A DNA stretch of 64,000 nucleotides, from the NCBI RefSeq assembly GCF_017742235.1, contig NZ_JAGHKQ010000001.1:718818-782817 (forward strand). Direction: 5' to 3'. Positions 36,828 to 46,729 of this stretch are shown one piece after another. The DNA is from Bacillus sp. 165 (lineage in GTDB: Bacteria; Bacillota; Bacilli; Bacillales; Bacillaceae_G). Each line of letters begins with the position of its first letter. The first letter of the stretch is position 1. Below the pieces are notes generated by a model that was not told where the DNA came from, did not search any database, and was given only the letters and a program-made list of their open reading frames with translations. The position numbers and the translations under genes were made by a program.

Positions 36828-36870
36828 TAAAAAGTCCTTCACTTCAAAGAATGAAGTGAAGGACTTTTTA
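36828..36870. terminator. Bidirectional terminator between the CDF gene and ydbT
   Basis: An 18-bp perfect stem (36828-36845 with 36853-36870, 7-nt loop) with A-rich left and T-rich right flanks serves the two converging genes. Confidence 0.92.
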
Positions 36871-36896
36871 TATTATTCGTTCTTCATCAATATATT

Positions 36897-38321
36897 TTAA
36901 TTCCTTTGTTTTTCATAGCTGTACCATTCACGGATTGCCTTTCCGACAGAATCGTCCACATCTTTCAGGTTAAATGTTGAGCTTCCCAAACCTGATTTTG
37001 TATACACTTTAATTGTACAAAGCATGGGATTATCTTGAAACATTGATTTGTATGTTTGCAAGGATTGAATACGACTTCGTTTTACAAGTATGGTCGTACG
37101 GATAAAACGCCGTGTAACAATAAAAAGCTGCTGGTTGAACAACATCCAACCTGTATCTTTAAACTGCCTATACCCAACAGCTATAGAAGCTGCCAGTAAG
37201 AAAGGCACAATATATTTTGTCATTGGAACAAAATAAAAACAAATTAAGGAAAGAAACAATACTGGAACCATTGCTCGAATAAGATATCTCAGCAATGATC
37301 GTTTTGGAAGAGATTGCACTGAAGAACAGAAGGTATAATCAGGAAGGTAGTGCTTGAAGATAATCGGAAGAGCTTTCTTTTTTACAATAGGAAAACAGAT
37401 AAAGCTGAGTTCCTCATTTGCTTCAGCCCCTCCGCTTGCACTGAGAAGCCGAATCGTTACAAATCCAAACCATTGCCTCACAATATTTTCTTCTACCTTA
37501 ACTGCTTGAATGCGCTGCAACGGAATGATTAACTTTCGCTTTTCAATTAATCCTCTTGTAATAATTAAATCCGCATCTTTTCTTATAACTTGGAAATCAT
37601 AATATTTTTGATATAGGATGAGTATTCCTATTATCCAAACGGATACTGCAAGCAAACAGATAGCCATGATATAAAATGAAGTAGTTTGGGCCACAAAACT
37701 CGCAACATTAAGAGAAATATGTACGTAATCATCAATTTGCAAATACAATCCGACCACTGCTGATAATGCAATTCCTACTCCTCCCGATGTAGCTGAGAAA
37801 AATAACAATTCCTTAGGGGATAGACGAAATGAAAACGGTGATGCTTGTACTTCTTCCTCTGTATCCTTATAAAGAAAATGATGAGACAATTCCTTCCTTA
37901 TTTTTTCTGCCTGTTCTCTTGTAACTGCTCCTAACACAACTTCTGGTTCACCGCTGCCCCCCGCTGTTTCAATTTGCAGTTTTACTAAACCAAATATACG
38001 GTGAATAATATCTTCAGCTTCTTGAATCGATTGAATGCGTTCTTTTGGAATGAATCGCCTTTTTCTCATAAACAATCCGTATTCTACGCTTAGTTGATCT
38101 GTTTGAATTTCGTATAAAAATCGTTTCCAGCTTATTATTGAACCAATGCTGATACAACCTAAAAATGTCAACATCAGCAAGCTTGTATTTATAATTCGAT
38201 TAAATGGTAGTATCGCATAAGAATTAAACAAAATAATCATGTAAAGCGGGAAAAGATTTCGCACATACTTTCCTATATTTAGCAAAATAACTGCAGGATG
38301 CAGTCTATTTTGGTTATACAT
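36897..38321 (-). CDS. ydbT: PH-domain (DUF304) membrane protein YdbT
   Basis: This 474-residue protein has several membrane helices between three bacterial PH-like (DUF304) domains; the repeated motif is KERIQSIQEAEDIIHRIFGL, LQRIQAVKVEENIVRQWFGF and RSRIQSLQTYKSMFQDNP. Its 5' end overlaps ydbS by 8 nt. In B. subtilis ydbS-ydbT has the same arrangement and has been linked to resistance to the lantibiotic-like amylocyclicin; the mechanism is unknown. Confidence 0.92.
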   Translation of the reverse strand: MYNQNRLHPAVILLNIGKYVRNLFPLYMIILFNSYAILPFNRIINTSLLMLTFLGCISIGSIISWKRFLYEIQTDQLSVEYGLFMRKRRFIPKERIQSIQEAEDIIHRIFGLVKLQIETAGGSGEPEVVLGAVTREQAEKIRKELSHHFLYKDTEEEVQASPFSFRLSPKELLFFSATSGGVGIALSAVVGLYLQIDDYVHISLNVASFVAQTTSFYIMAICLLAVSVWIIGILILYQKYYDFQVIRKDADLIITRGLIEKRKLIIPLQRIQAVKVEENIVRQWFGFVTIRLLSASGGAEANEELSFICFPIVKKKALPIIFKHYLPDYTFCSSVQSLPKRSLLRYLIRAMVPVLFLSLICFYFVPMTKYIVPFLLAASIAVGYRQFKDTGWMLFNQQLFIVTRRFIRTTILVKRSRIQSLQTYKSMFQDNPMLCTIKVYTKSGLGSSTFNLKDVDDSVGKAIREWYSYEKQRN

Positions 38322-38793
38322 CTTCCGTCGCCACCCTCGCTAAGTTTGATAATTGATTGCGTAATCGTTCTGCTTCCTCGTATGCGACTGCTGGTATAAC
38401 ATGCGTCGTAGCAGCAGTCGTAATATCTACTGAAGCTAATCCATAATGTCTCATAATCGGTCCTTGACGTACATCTACATGCTGTACACGAACCATTGGA
38501 ATTAATGTTTTTTTCGTTACAAATACCCCATGATGTAAATCAATTTCTTGTGCATAGACAGCATACCTCCATCTTTGCCGTCTTAATTTGGGGAGAACAA
38601 ATACAGTGAAAATAAAAATGGTACATAGCACCCCAAAAATACCTACTTGTATTAACAAAGGCTGTCGAATTCCTTCAAACAATACCCATATAATCCCATA
38701 TGTAAAAACCAAAAAACTATTTATAAGAAAAGCCATAATCTTCCAGACTTTCACTGCTCGTTCATCAATGTAATATTCTAAACGCGAAACCAA
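38314..38793 (-). CDS. ydbS: PH-domain (DUF304) membrane protein YdbS
   Basis: This 159-residue protein has two membrane helices (about 17-36 and 45-68) and one PH-like domain with KKTLIPMVRVQHVDVRQGPI. It is the first gene of the ydbST pair, full length, and probably forms a complex with YdbT in the membrane. The 190 nt between it and the divergent gene at 38987 must hold both promoters. Confidence 0.92.
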   Translation of the reverse strand: MVSRLEYYIDERAVKVWKIMAFLINSFLVFTYGIIWVLFEGIRQPLLIQVGIFGVLCTIFIFTVFVLPKLRRQRWRYAVYAQEIDLHHGVFVTKKTLIPMVRVQHVDVRQGPIMRHYGLASVDITTAATTHVIPAVAYEEAERLRNQLSNLARVATEDV

Positions 38794-38986
38794 GAACAGA
38801 CACCTCTATTTTTAAAAATTTCATTTGTTTTTACAATTTTCAACAAAATTCATCGGAATATCCTTACTATAATCTAACCACACTTTTCACGAAAATTATG
38901 TAACAGTTTGGTAACAAATTCTTGCATGCTTAAATCTGCTTCCCCTGTCGCAAACTAAACTCAACTCCCAAAAGAGGAGGTTTACG

Positions 38987-39232
38987 ATGTACAATTATTC
39001 CGATTATGACAAAGCATTGTACTATACGTACTGCTGTAACTGGGAGCAGTTGTTAATTTTAATGGTTCAAACAAAAGATGAAGTATTCTCCAAGCGGATT
39101 GAACACTTTTTACATGCTTATAAATATGAACGAGACTTGGCTGCTGTAGATAAGCAACTGCAGCTTATGTTTCAATATATAGATCATGCGTCTCAGCAAA
39201 CACATACTGAATTAACCGAACAACTTCACTAA
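38987..39232 (+). CDS. yhdB: YhdB-like small protein
   Basis: An 81-residue soluble protein with the segment YSDYDKALYYTYCCNWEQLLIL and SKRIEHFLHAYKYERD, which I recognise as the YhdB-like family of Bacillus. AGAGGAGG precedes the ATG with proper spacing. It is monocistronic with a perfect terminator. No function is known. Confidence 0.75.
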   Translation: MYNYSDYDKALYYTYCCNWEQLLILMVQTKDEVFSKRIEHFLHAYKYERDLAAVDKQLQLMFQYIDHASQQTHTELTEQLH

Positions 39233-39234
39233 TA

Positions 39235-39275
39235 ACCAAGGGATTCCCTATTAAGAGGGAATCCCTTGGTATCAA
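39235..39275 (+). terminator. Terminator of yhdB
   Basis: A perfect 15-bp stem (39235-39249 with 39256-39270, 6-nt loop) begins right after the stop codon. Confidence 0.85.
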
Positions 39276-39355
39276 TCATTTAATGAATATTTTACTTGTT
39301 CTTGTCTATACTAAGCCTAATACTAAAGGTACAGCTTTTAAGGATGTGATATAAA

Positions 39356-40321
39356 TTGAAACAAAAATGGATTGCTCTTATCCTTATGTTTTTTATGATA
39401 ACAGGCTGTAGTCAAATGAATCACAATTCCTCTTCTAAAGATGGTTCTCATAATGGAAAAAATGAAACAAACATAGAGGACATGGAAAAAGGATTCAAGC
39501 AAGTTCCTTTTCATGGCGTAAAGGATAAGCAAGGACGATTAAATATTTTAATCGTCGGGGTAGACTCCAGAGGAGAAAAACGTTCCCGCTCTGACGCGAT
39601 AATGATCGCACAGTATGATCCTAAAAGCAAAAAAGCAAAATTAGTTTCTATTATGCGTGATTCCTATGTTAAAATTCCTAATTATAGTAAAGAATACAAT
39701 AAAATTAATACTTCTTACTATTTAGGCGGAGCAGATTTACTTCGGCAAACCATTAAAGAAAACTTTGGGATTGATGTAGAACATTTTCTTGCTATTGATT
39801 TCAAAGGATTCGTAAAAGTGGTGGATATGATTGCTCCTGAAGGCATTGAAGTAGATATGAAAAAAGAAATCATTGCAGATATGGGTCTAAATGTCGAGCC
39901 TGGAAGACAACGTCTGCATGGTAAAGAATTATTGGCATATGCCCGCTTCCGTCACGATGCTGAAAGCGACTTTGGACGAGTGAAACGCCAGCAGGAAGTG
40001 CTTACAGCCTTAAAAGATACTTTCACAAATGAATTAAGCACCTTAGAAGGTATGTTCAAATTGCCCGGCGTAGGGCAAGAACTGATGAATTATATCGATA
40101 CGGATATGGATTTTCAAACTTTGATTGCTATTGGCGGAAGTGTGCTATTGAATCCTATTGCACAAATTGAAACAATGCGCATCCCCCTTAATGCTTCTTA
40201 TGAAGACATACGTTACGATCATGCTGGTGCCGTACTTGAATTAGATTTTGAGAAAAACAAACAAGCATTGAAGGAATTTTTAATTAACGAACCGAAACCA
40301 GTTAATGAACTAAATAAATAA
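39356..40321 (+). CDS. LytR-CpsA-Psr (LCP) family wall-polymer ligase, lipoprotein form
   Basis: This 321-residue protein has a short signal peptide with lipobox MITGC. The LCP domain shows NILIVGVDSRGEKRSRSDAIM (in part), VSIMRDSYVKIP and YARFRHDAESDFGRVKRQQ, containing the conserved Asp and Arg residues that bind the polyprenyl pyrophosphate. LCP enzymes attach teichoic acids or other glycopolymers to peptidoglycan. Most LCP proteins have an N-terminal membrane anchor; a lipobox is less usual. The start is TTG at 39356; the AAGGA site is about 11 nt away, so translation may be modest. Confidence 0.9.
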   Translation: MKQKWIALILMFFMITGCSQMNHNSSSKDGSHNGKNETNIEDMEKGFKQVPFHGVKDKQGRLNILIVGVDSRGEKRSRSDAIMIAQYDPKSKKAKLVSIMRDSYVKIPNYSKEYNKINTSYYLGGADLLRQTIKENFGIDVEHFLAIDFKGFVKVVDMIAPEGIEVDMKKEIIADMGLNVEPGRQRLHGKELLAYARFRHDAESDFGRVKRQQEVLTALKDTFTNELSTLEGMFKLPGVGQELMNYIDTDMDFQTLIAIGGSVLLNPIAQIETMRIPLNASYEDIRYDHAGAVLELDFEKNKQALKEFLINEPKPVNELNK

Positions 40322-40353
40322 AAAAACAAGGTCGAAAATCGACCTTGTTTTTT
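40321..40353. terminator. Bidirectional terminator between the LCP gene and pgcA
   Basis: A 14-bp stem (40321-40334 with 40340-40353, loop AAAAT-like) flanked by A and T tracts; its right edge includes the pgcA stop codon. Confidence 0.9.
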
Positions 40354-42097
40354 ATGCTTTATTCATTAAACTTTCATTTACTTTTTCCATAAAAGCTGCA
40401 GAGGTTTTTTGTAATTTCGCTTCACTTTCTTCTAAACTGCTTCCTGTTACACCAAAGTAGAATTTTACTTTCGGCTCTGTTCCAGAAGGACGTAAGCATA
40501 CCCATGTTCCATCTTCTAAATAATATTTTAAAACATTTGATTTAGGCAGCTTAATTTCTTCTACTTTCCCCTCGACAGTTGTTCTTACACTCGTTTTGTA
40601 GTCCTCTACCACTGTTACGCTGTGTCCAGCAATTTCAGTTGGAGCTTGTTTACGGAATGAGGACAACAGCTTAGCAATCTGTTCTGCTCCATCTTTTCCT
40701 TTTAATGTTAAGGATTGTAACCCTTCGCGATAAAAGCCGTACTTCTCAAACACTTCTAATAAACCTTGATATAATGTCATACCGCGTTTCTTGTAATAAG
40801 CAGCTACTTCGACTGCCATAAGTGTAGCTTGTACGGCATCTTTATCACGTACAAAATCTCCAATTAAATATCCATAACTCTCTTCATATCCAAATTGGAA
40901 TACATATTCACGTGTTGTATTGTATTGTTTAATTTTCTCTCCAATAAATTTAAATCCAGTAAGAGTATCTATCGTCTCTAATCCATAAGCCGTTGCAATT
41001 TCACGACCGATTTCCGATGTAACAATGGTCTTTAACACGATTCCATTTGCAGGCAATAAGTTCTTCTCTTTCTTTTGTGATAATAAATAGTCAAGGAAAA
41101 GGGCGCCTGTTTGGTTTCCTGTTAATACAATATACTCTCCTTCTAAATTCTTTGTTGCCACTCCTAAACGATCCGCGTCTGGATCAGTCGCAACAAGAAT
41201 ATCTGCATCAATTTCTTTCCCGTACTTAATGGCTAAAGTAAATGCTTCGTGTTCTTCCGGATTCGGTGATTTTACTGTCGAAAAGTTAGGATCTGGCAAC
41301 TCTTGCTCTTTAACGATTGTTACATTTTTATATCCAAGTGCCTCTAGTCCCATACGCACTGGCATATTTGCAGTACCATGTAACGGAGAGAAGACAATTT
41401 TCAAATCCTTTCCTACTTCTCCAGCCAGCTCAGGATTCACAGAAATAGTTTGCAGCTTTTCTACGTAGGCAGCATCAATATCTGAACCAATCATCTTTAT
41501 AAGACCTTTCTCTTTTAAAGATTGCTCAGATTCTACTTCGAGCTCAAGTTCATTCTCCACCTCATATACTTTTGCAATAACCTCATCTGCTTCCTTCGGA
41601 GGAAGTTGCCCCCCGTCATCCCCATATACTTTATATCCATTATACTCCGGCGGATTGTGGCTCGCCGTAATTACAATTCCGGAAAATGCATGTAAATAAC
41701 GTACTGCAAAGGACAGTTCTGGTGTTGGTCTCAGTTCTTCAAATACATATGTTTGAATGCCATGTGAAGCTAAAGTTTTAGCTGCTTCCATTGCAAACTC
41801 CGGTGATTTATGGCGAGAATCATAAGCAATCGCAACCCCTCGCTTTTTCGCTTCTTCACCATAAGTCTCAATGAAGCGAGCTAAGCCTTCTGAAGCTTTA
41901 CGAATCGTATAGATATTCATACGATTTGTTCCTGGTCCAATCTCTCCACGCATACCGCCGGTACCGAACTCTAAGTTTTTATAAAAACAATCTTCCAATT
42001 GCTTTTCATTCTTACCAATACTTTCTAGAGATTGCTTAAGTTCCTCGTTTAAATGCGGCGTATTAATCCAACGCTCGTAAGTTTGCTTCCAATCCAT
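40352..42097 (-). CDS. pgcA: Alpha-phosphoglucomutase PgcA
   Basis: This 581-residue phosphohexomutase has the active phosphoserine in [13 protein letters not shown] (Ser146), the magnesium loop DPDADR, the sugar-binding GYEESYGYL and the phosphate-binding RPSGTEPK. The length equals that of B. subtilis PgcA. It interconverts glucose-6-phosphate and glucose-1-phosphate, feeding UDP-glucose for teichoic-acid glycosylation, glycolipids and biofilm polysaccharide. A ribosome site AGGAGAGG lies before the ATG at 42097. Confidence 0.95.
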   Translation of the reverse strand: MDWKQTYERWINTPHLNEELKQSLESIGKNEKQLEDCFYKNLEFGTGGMRGEIGPGTNRMNIYTIRKASEGLARFIETYGEEAKKRGVAIAYDSRHKSPEFAMEAAKTLASHGIQTYVFEELRPTPELSFAVRYLHAFSGIVITASHNPPEYNGYKVYGDDGGQLPPKEADEVIAKVYEVENELELEVESEQSLKEKGLIKMIGSDIDAAYVEKLQTISVNPELAGEVGKDLKIVFSPLHGTANMPVRMGLEALGYKNVTIVKEQELPDPNFSTVKSPNPEEHEAFTLAIKYGKEIDADILVATDPDADRLGVATKNLEGEYIVLTGNQTGALFLDYLLSQKKEKNLLPANGIVLKTIVTSEIGREIATAYGLETIDTLTGFKFIGEKIKQYNTTREYVFQFGYEESYGYLIGDFVRDKDAVQATLMAVEVAAYYKKRGMTLYQGLLEVFEKYGFYREGLQSLTLKGKDGAEQIAKLLSSFRKQAPTEIAGHSVTVVEDYKTSVRTTVEGKVEEIKLPKSNVLKYYLEDGTWVCLRPSGTEPKVKFYFGVTGSSLEESEAKLQKTSAAFMEKVNESLMNKA

Positions 42098-42557
42098 TCT
42101 TTTATCCTCTCCTGTACGAAAAAATTTCTAGTTGTGGAACGAAAAACTACTTTCATCTATAGTTCTATAGTTCTGTATACATTTTGTTATTTCCTGCAAT
42201 CATTTGTATAAAACGTGTTATTTTGCTTTCTTCCTATTTTATACATCTGTTTCATTCCATCATCATTATATATAAAAAATAACCAATGCTATTATACTTT
42301 CTTGAACCCGATATAACAACCTTTCGTTCTCATCCAACAAATGTGCATCACACTAAAGCTTATTCTCCTTGTAAAAATATCGAATTGAAGCCACTTTGAC
42401 TATTATTTTGATTGGTATTGTTTAAAAACAATCAAAAGACCCTTTTAACACCTGATTTGATAAGATATATGAAAGCGGCGTATACTCTTTAATTAAATGC
42501 AACAATCACTCCAGATCCCAAATCTGTTATATTTTCCTAGCGTAATGGAAAATATAA
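42098..42557. other. Intergenic region upstream of pgcA and of a kinase relic
   Basis: No intact gene. It contains the pgcA promoter side and a TTTGATTG...CAATCAAA hairpin near 42409-42438. The part next to 42558 is probably decayed histidine-kinase sequence, but I cannot align it. Confidence 0.45.
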
Positions 42558-42830
42558 ATTTCCGAGAAACAGACGAATGTTAAAATCATCCTTATAGAAA
42601 AAGAAAATTATGTTGTCATTACTGTGGAAGATCATGGACAAGGTATCCTCAAGAAGCACCTTGCTCATGTAAAAAAATCCTTTTATCAAGTTAATACAAA
42701 GAAAGAAGGAACAGGGCTAGGACTGGCTATTTCTCAAAATATCATTTCACTTCACAATGGGACATTGGAAATAGACAGTGAAATCAACAAAGGTACAATC
42801 CTCATAATTACACTGCCAAAACAGCAGTAA
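42558..42830 (+). pseudogene. C-terminal fragment of a histidine kinase
   Basis: The open frame contains only the end of a HATPase domain: VVITVEDHGQGI (G1 box), KKEGTGLGLAISQNIISLHN (G2 box) and GTILIITLPK. The N box, HisKA and sensor parts are missing; a stop codon at 42555-42557 closes the frame upstream. An ATG at 42624 has no clear ribosome site. It is best read as a remnant of a KinA-like or NtrB-like sensor kinase, not a functional protein. Confidence 0.75.
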
Positions 42831-42891
42831 AAAAAGGAATACATGAGGTATTTAAGCTTTGCTCACACTAGTACAGAAGGAGGAATGCTTC

Positions 42892-43107
42892 ATGCCAGAA
42901 GTAAGATGTTCTGTTTCTAACTGTACCCATTGGGGGCAAGGAAATTTTTGTCAAGCATCTGCTATTATCGTACAGCCGGATAATAACATGTTTACAAACA
43001 TATCCGGAGATTCCTATCAAAGTGCCTTGTTAGCTGGACAACAAATGAGCAGTACTGCTTTAGCTAGTGACGAAACATGTTGCCAAACCTTTGAACCAAA
43101 ATATTAG
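42892..43107 (+). CDS. DUF1540 cysteine-rich small protein
   Basis: This 71-residue protein starts MPEVRCSVSNCTHWGQGNFC, with the C-x4-C-x8-C spacing and Ala-Ile-Ile segment of DUF1540, and further cysteines (ETCCQTF) at the end, which suggests metal binding. ATG at 42892 is chosen because GGAGG lies 7 nt upstream; an earlier in-frame start at 42859 would bury that site. Homologues in spore formers are often sporulation genes, but the role is unknown. Confidence 0.85.
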   Translation: MPEVRCSVSNCTHWGQGNFCQASAIIVQPDNNMFTNISGDSYQSALLAGQQMSSTALASDETCCQTFEPKY

Positions 43108-43156
43108 ACATGAAATCGCTGGGAAATAACATAAACTGCTGTATTTATAAAGAAAG

Positions 43157-43182
43157 AAAAGCCCTTTATAAAGGGCTTTTTT
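43157..43182. terminator. Terminator between the DUF1540 gene and the L,D-transpeptidase gene
   Basis: AAAAGCCCTTT (43157-43167) pairs with AAAGGGCTTTT (43170-43180); flanked by A and T runs, it can serve both converging genes. Confidence 0.88.
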
Positions 43183-43218
43183 ATCTTCCTTGTCATTAAA
43201 ATATCTCCACATGTACCA

Positions 43219-43998
43219 TCACCGCACACCTTTGATCCGTTTATATTGATTGACAATAATATACCGGGGAATTTCTGTGTATTTTACAGATGCACGTGCA
43301 ACATCTATAATATATAAATTATTTCCTATATAGTATTTTCCTTCTCTCTTCAAGGAATAGACAACGAAAGTTTCATTAGGAAAGGAATCGCGAATACGTG
43401 TAAATTGACCGTTTGGCTCTTGCCAATATACCTGAGTACGATCTGTTACTGTTAAAACCCCAATTTGCTCTGGAAAAACCGTTTTTGCATTCCAGCTTAC
43501 CACTCTATAGCCATGTTGATGAGCAGCTAGTTCTGGTGCTGCATAAAAACTAGAAATAATAACTCTTGTATGGATAGGAACACGTTCATACATCCATTGT
43601 ATATCTCGGTTATGCATACGAATACATCCGTTCGACTCATAAGTACCAATGGTGCCTTCTCTGCTTGTACCATGAATGGCGTATTCTTTATTGTTCAATC
43701 CAAGCCAGCGTGCCCCTAAAGGATTTGTCGGATCTCCACCCGGAATATTTTTGCGATGATATTTTTTATTCTTATATTTATTAATTACTTTAAAATCACC
43801 GTGAGGCGTAGGCGTTGCTTTTTTTCCGGTAGAAATCGGGAATGTTTTCACATACCTTCCATTTTCAAAAAAGGAAAGTTGATTTGTCGCTACATTTATT
43901 AAAATCAAACGGTCTGGTTCATGATTGATGGCAGATGATGGATGTGGAAAAACAGCTAGCATAAAAGTTATAACCACGATTGTAAGTAATCGTTTCAT
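43219..43998 (-). CDS. L,D-transpeptidase (YkuD family), secreted
   Basis: This 259-residue protein has a signal peptide (LLTIVVITFMLAVFPHPSSA). The YkuD domain runs from about residue 30 to 150 with IHGTSREGTIGTYESNGCIRMHN, carrying the catalytic His and the Cys of NGCIRM. It forms 3-3 peptidoglycan cross-links or related bonds. The C-terminal 100 residues are not a LysM domain and are unassigned. ATG at 43998 is preferred because GGAGGG is 6-7 nt upstream; a TTG at 44016 lies before that site. Confidence 0.9.
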   Translation of the reverse strand: MKRLLTIVVITFMLAVFPHPSSAINHEPDRLILINVATNQLSFFENGRYVKTFPISTGKKATPTPHGDFKVINKYKNKKYHRKNIPGGDPTNPLGARWLGLNNKEYAIHGTSREGTIGTYESNGCIRMHNRDIQWMYERVPIHTRVIISSFYAAPELAAHQHGYRVVSWNAKTVFPEQIGVLTVTDRTQVYWQEPNGQFTRIRDSFPNETFVVYSLKREGKYYIGNNLYIIDVARASVKYTEIPRYIIVNQYKRIKGVR

Positions 43999-44131
43999 AC
44001 AATCCCTCCACTGCAATTACCTACAACCTTATGTTTTGTTATCTGAAAAAATCTATGATTTCCTTTATTAGCTAAAAATATATCCCCTTTTATCTACTCA
44101 TTTTTATCTTTTTGTTCTATAACACTTAATA

Positions 44132-45007
44132 CTAGCCATTTACAATAACTCCCCCATTTATATGAAGCATTTGTCCAGATACGTATGTGGAATCATTAGA
44201 AGCAAGGTATACATAAGCCGAAGCGACCTCCCACGGCTGACCTGCTCGTCCCATTGGTACATTCGCTCCAAACTGTGCTACCTTTTTCTCATCAAAGCTG
44301 GAGGGAATCAGCGGGGTCCAGATTGGTCCAGGCGCTACTCCGTTTACTCTTATACCTTTTTTGATTAAGGATTGTGATAATGAACGAGTGAATGCAACAA
44401 TTGCCCCCTTTGTTGCTGAATAGTCAATAAGCTGCTCACTTCCTTCATAGGCAGTAATGGAGGCTGTATTGATAATCGTATCTCCCTGCTTTAGGTAAGA
44501 TAGCGCAGCTTTGGTTACATAGAAATACGAATACACGTTCACGCGGAAGGTTTTTTCCAGTTGTTCTGCGGTTATGTATTCTAAGCCTTGTTGTGGATAT
44601 TGCTGAGCGACATTGTTTACCACAATATTAAGTCCGCCAAGCTGCGACACAGTATCTTCTACTGTCTGTTTGCAAATTGCTTCGTCACTTAAGTCCCCAG
44701 AAAAAGAAACACATTTTACTCCATGCTTTTGCACAAGCTGTTTTGTGGTTTCAGCATCTTCATGTTCATCTAAATAAGCAATTGCAATATCTGCACCTTC
44801 TTTTGCAAAAGCAATTGCCACCGCTTTTCCAATTCCACTGTCGCCCCCTGTAATAAGTGCAACCTTTCCTTTTAGTTTGCTGCTTCCTTTATAAGAATCG
44901 TCTTCTGATTTTGGTTTTGGGTTCATAAGCGTTTCTAAACCTGGTTGTTTATCTTGATGCTGCGGTGGTTGATTTTGTTTGTTTGCTTGTTGATTTTGAT
45001 TTGTCAT
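44132..45007 (-). CDS. SDR-family oxidoreductase (YhdF/GS39-like general stress protein)
   Basis: This 291-residue protein has a Gln/Asn/Pro-rich N-terminal extension (about 1-45), then the NAD(P) motif TGGDSGIGKA, NNVAQQYP and the catalytic YSATKGA. The extension and PGPIWTPLIPSSF mark the branch that includes B. subtilis YhdF and YdaD, which are general-stress (SigB) proteins; substrates are not known. ATG at 45007 is chosen since GGAGG is 7 nt upstream. No SigB promoter was identified. Confidence 0.88.
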   Translation of the reverse strand: MTNQNQQANKQNQPPQHQDKQPGLETLMNPKPKSEDDSYKGSSKLKGKVALITGGDSGIGKAVAIAFAKEGADIAIAYLDEHEDAETTKQLVQKHGVKCVSFSGDLSDEAICKQTVEDTVSQLGGLNIVVNNVAQQYPQQGLEYITAEQLEKTFRVNVYSYFYVTKAALSYLKQGDTIINTASITAYEGSEQLIDYSATKGAIVAFTRSLSQSLIKKGIRVNGVAPGPIWTPLIPSSFDEKKVAQFGANVPMGRAGQPWEVASAYVYLASNDSTYVSGQMLHINGGVIVNG

Positions 45008-45286
45008 AACATTACCTCCATACGCTAATTTGACTTTCTTATATTTTGCTAAATCCACCCCTTTTACATAAAAAACTTGCTATCATAATTGCAATGTTTT
45101 ATTCCCTATAATTTTCCTGTAATGACTAAACTATCTATAAAAAATACTATCCTTATCAGTATTTTTTTAAAAAATTAAGTTTTTATTACAAAAAATATAC
45201 TTTTCTCTTGCAAAATAACAAATAAACGAATAATATATATAACTGTTGTGTTTATCATTCGCTTTAATTCTAGAAAGGATGCTGTT

Positions 45287-46588
45287 ATGTTTAATTTCAA
45301 AACTCATAATACTTCTGTTAAAACAGAAATCATTGCCGGGATTACAACATTTTTGACAATGGCTTATATCATTGTTGTTAACCCAGTTATATTAGCCGAC
45401 GGGGGAGTGCCCTTCCAACAAGGCTTCACTGCAACAATTATTGCAGCTGTAGTTGGATCCTTATGTATGGCTTTATTTGCAAATCTGCCGGTTGCTATTG
45501 CACCTGGGATGGGATTGAACGCATATTTTGCCTATTCCGTAGTACAAGCTAATGGCAACGTTGACTTTAAAATTGCTTTTTCCGCGGTTTTTGTAACAGG
45601 TCTTCTCTTTTTACTTTTATCTCTGACAAAATTTCGTACAAAATTAATTGAAGCCATCCCTCAAAGCTTAAAGTATGCCATTACAGCTGGAATCGGATTA
45701 TTTATCGCTTTTATTGGATTACGAATGTCAGGAGTTATTGCCGATCACCCCGCTAACTTAGTTGGTTTAGGCAACCTTCATTCTCCTTCTGTTATTTTGG
45801 CATTGGTTGGTCTTGCTATTACTCTCGTCCTTATGTCATTAAATATCAATGGAGCGTTATTTATAGGGATGTTGATTACTGGAATAATTGCTTACTTTAC
45901 AGGGGACCTAAGCTTTAAAGATGGGATTACCTCTATGCCTCAATTACCAGAAGGGGTTATTGTGTGGAACCCGATTACAGCAGTTTCTGACGTAATCAAG
46001 TATGGATTATATACTGTTATTTTTTCATTCTTGCTTGTTACTCTCTTTGATACTACAGGTACACTCTTAGGAGTAACAGAACAGGCGGGATTAATGAAAA
46101 ACGGTAAATTGCCGAATGCCGGACGAGCTTTACTTTCTGATTCTATTTCTACTACAGTCGGATCTATGTTTGGGACAAGCCCGACAACCGCATATATCGA
46201 ATCCTCAGCAGGTGTTGCAGCTGGCGGACGCACAGGTTTTACTACATTAATTGTAGCTGGACTATTTATTATCGCAGCATTTTTCAGTCCGTTAATCGGG
46301 GCCGTTTCCGGTGTGGCTGCTATTACAGCTCCTTCATTAATTATTGTCGGCAGCTTAATGATTGGCGCAGTACGCCATATTGATTGGGAACAATTTGATG
46401 AAGCCTTTCCGGCCTTTTTAGTTATTTTAAGCATGCCTTTAACCTCTAGTATCGCAACAGGGATTGCTCTTGGCTTTATTTCCTACCCATTGATGAAAAT
46501 TGCAAGAGGTAAATTCCGAGATATTCATCCATTTATTTATGTATTTGCAGTATTATTTTTATATCAGCTCGTATTTTTACCACACTAA
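45287..46588 (+). CDS. NCS2-family purine permease (PbuG/PbuO type)
   Basis: This 433-residue protein has about 12-14 hydrophobic segments with the AzgA-like family signatures AGITTFLTMAYIIVVNP, APGMGLNAYFAYSV and DTTGTLLGVTEQAG. It should import adenine, guanine or hypoxanthine with protons. ATG at 45287 follows AAAGGAT by 6-7 nt. The 45008-45286 leader has no purine-riboswitch core; ACGAAT and ATTCG half-sites near 45225-45262 vaguely recall PurR boxes but do not match well. Confidence 0.9.
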   Translation: MFNFKTHNTSVKTEIIAGITTFLTMAYIIVVNPVILADGGVPFQQGFTATIIAAVVGSLCMALFANLPVAIAPGMGLNAYFAYSVVQANGNVDFKIAFSAVFVTGLLFLLLSLTKFRTKLIEAIPQSLKYAITAGIGLFIAFIGLRMSGVIADHPANLVGLGNLHSPSVILALVGLAITLVLMSLNINGALFIGMLITGIIAYFTGDLSFKDGITSMPQLPEGVIVWNPITAVSDVIKYGLYTVIFSFLLVTLFDTTGTLLGVTEQAGLMKNGKLPNAGRALLSDSISTTVGSMFGTSPTTAYIESSAGVAAGGRTGFTTLIVAGLFIIAAFFSPLIGAVSGVAAITAPSLIIVGSLMIGAVRHIDWEQFDEAFPAFLVILSMPLTSSIATGIALGFISYPLMKIARGKFRDIHPFIYVFAVLFLYQLVFLPH

Positions 46589-46608
46589 AAACTGCAGTTG
46601 TTGAAAAC

Positions 46609-46645
46609 CATCAAAACCGACATTTTCGGTTTTGATGATTTTTTA
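46609..46645 (+). terminator. Terminator of the purine permease gene
   Basis: A 12-bp stem (46609-46620 with 46626-46637) followed by ATTTTTTA. Confidence 0.9.
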
Positions 46646-46729
46646 TATATAGACGTAGACATTTTCTTATTATTAACATATATTATTAGATAATTAGATA
46701 ATTCTCTAAATATCTAAGGAGGTGGATGT

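Noticed and set aside
45141..45166. Possible purine riboswitch or attenuator before the NCS2 permease
   Set aside because: Only a weak AATACT/AGTATT hairpin with T-run is seen; none of the conserved purine-aptamer core is present.
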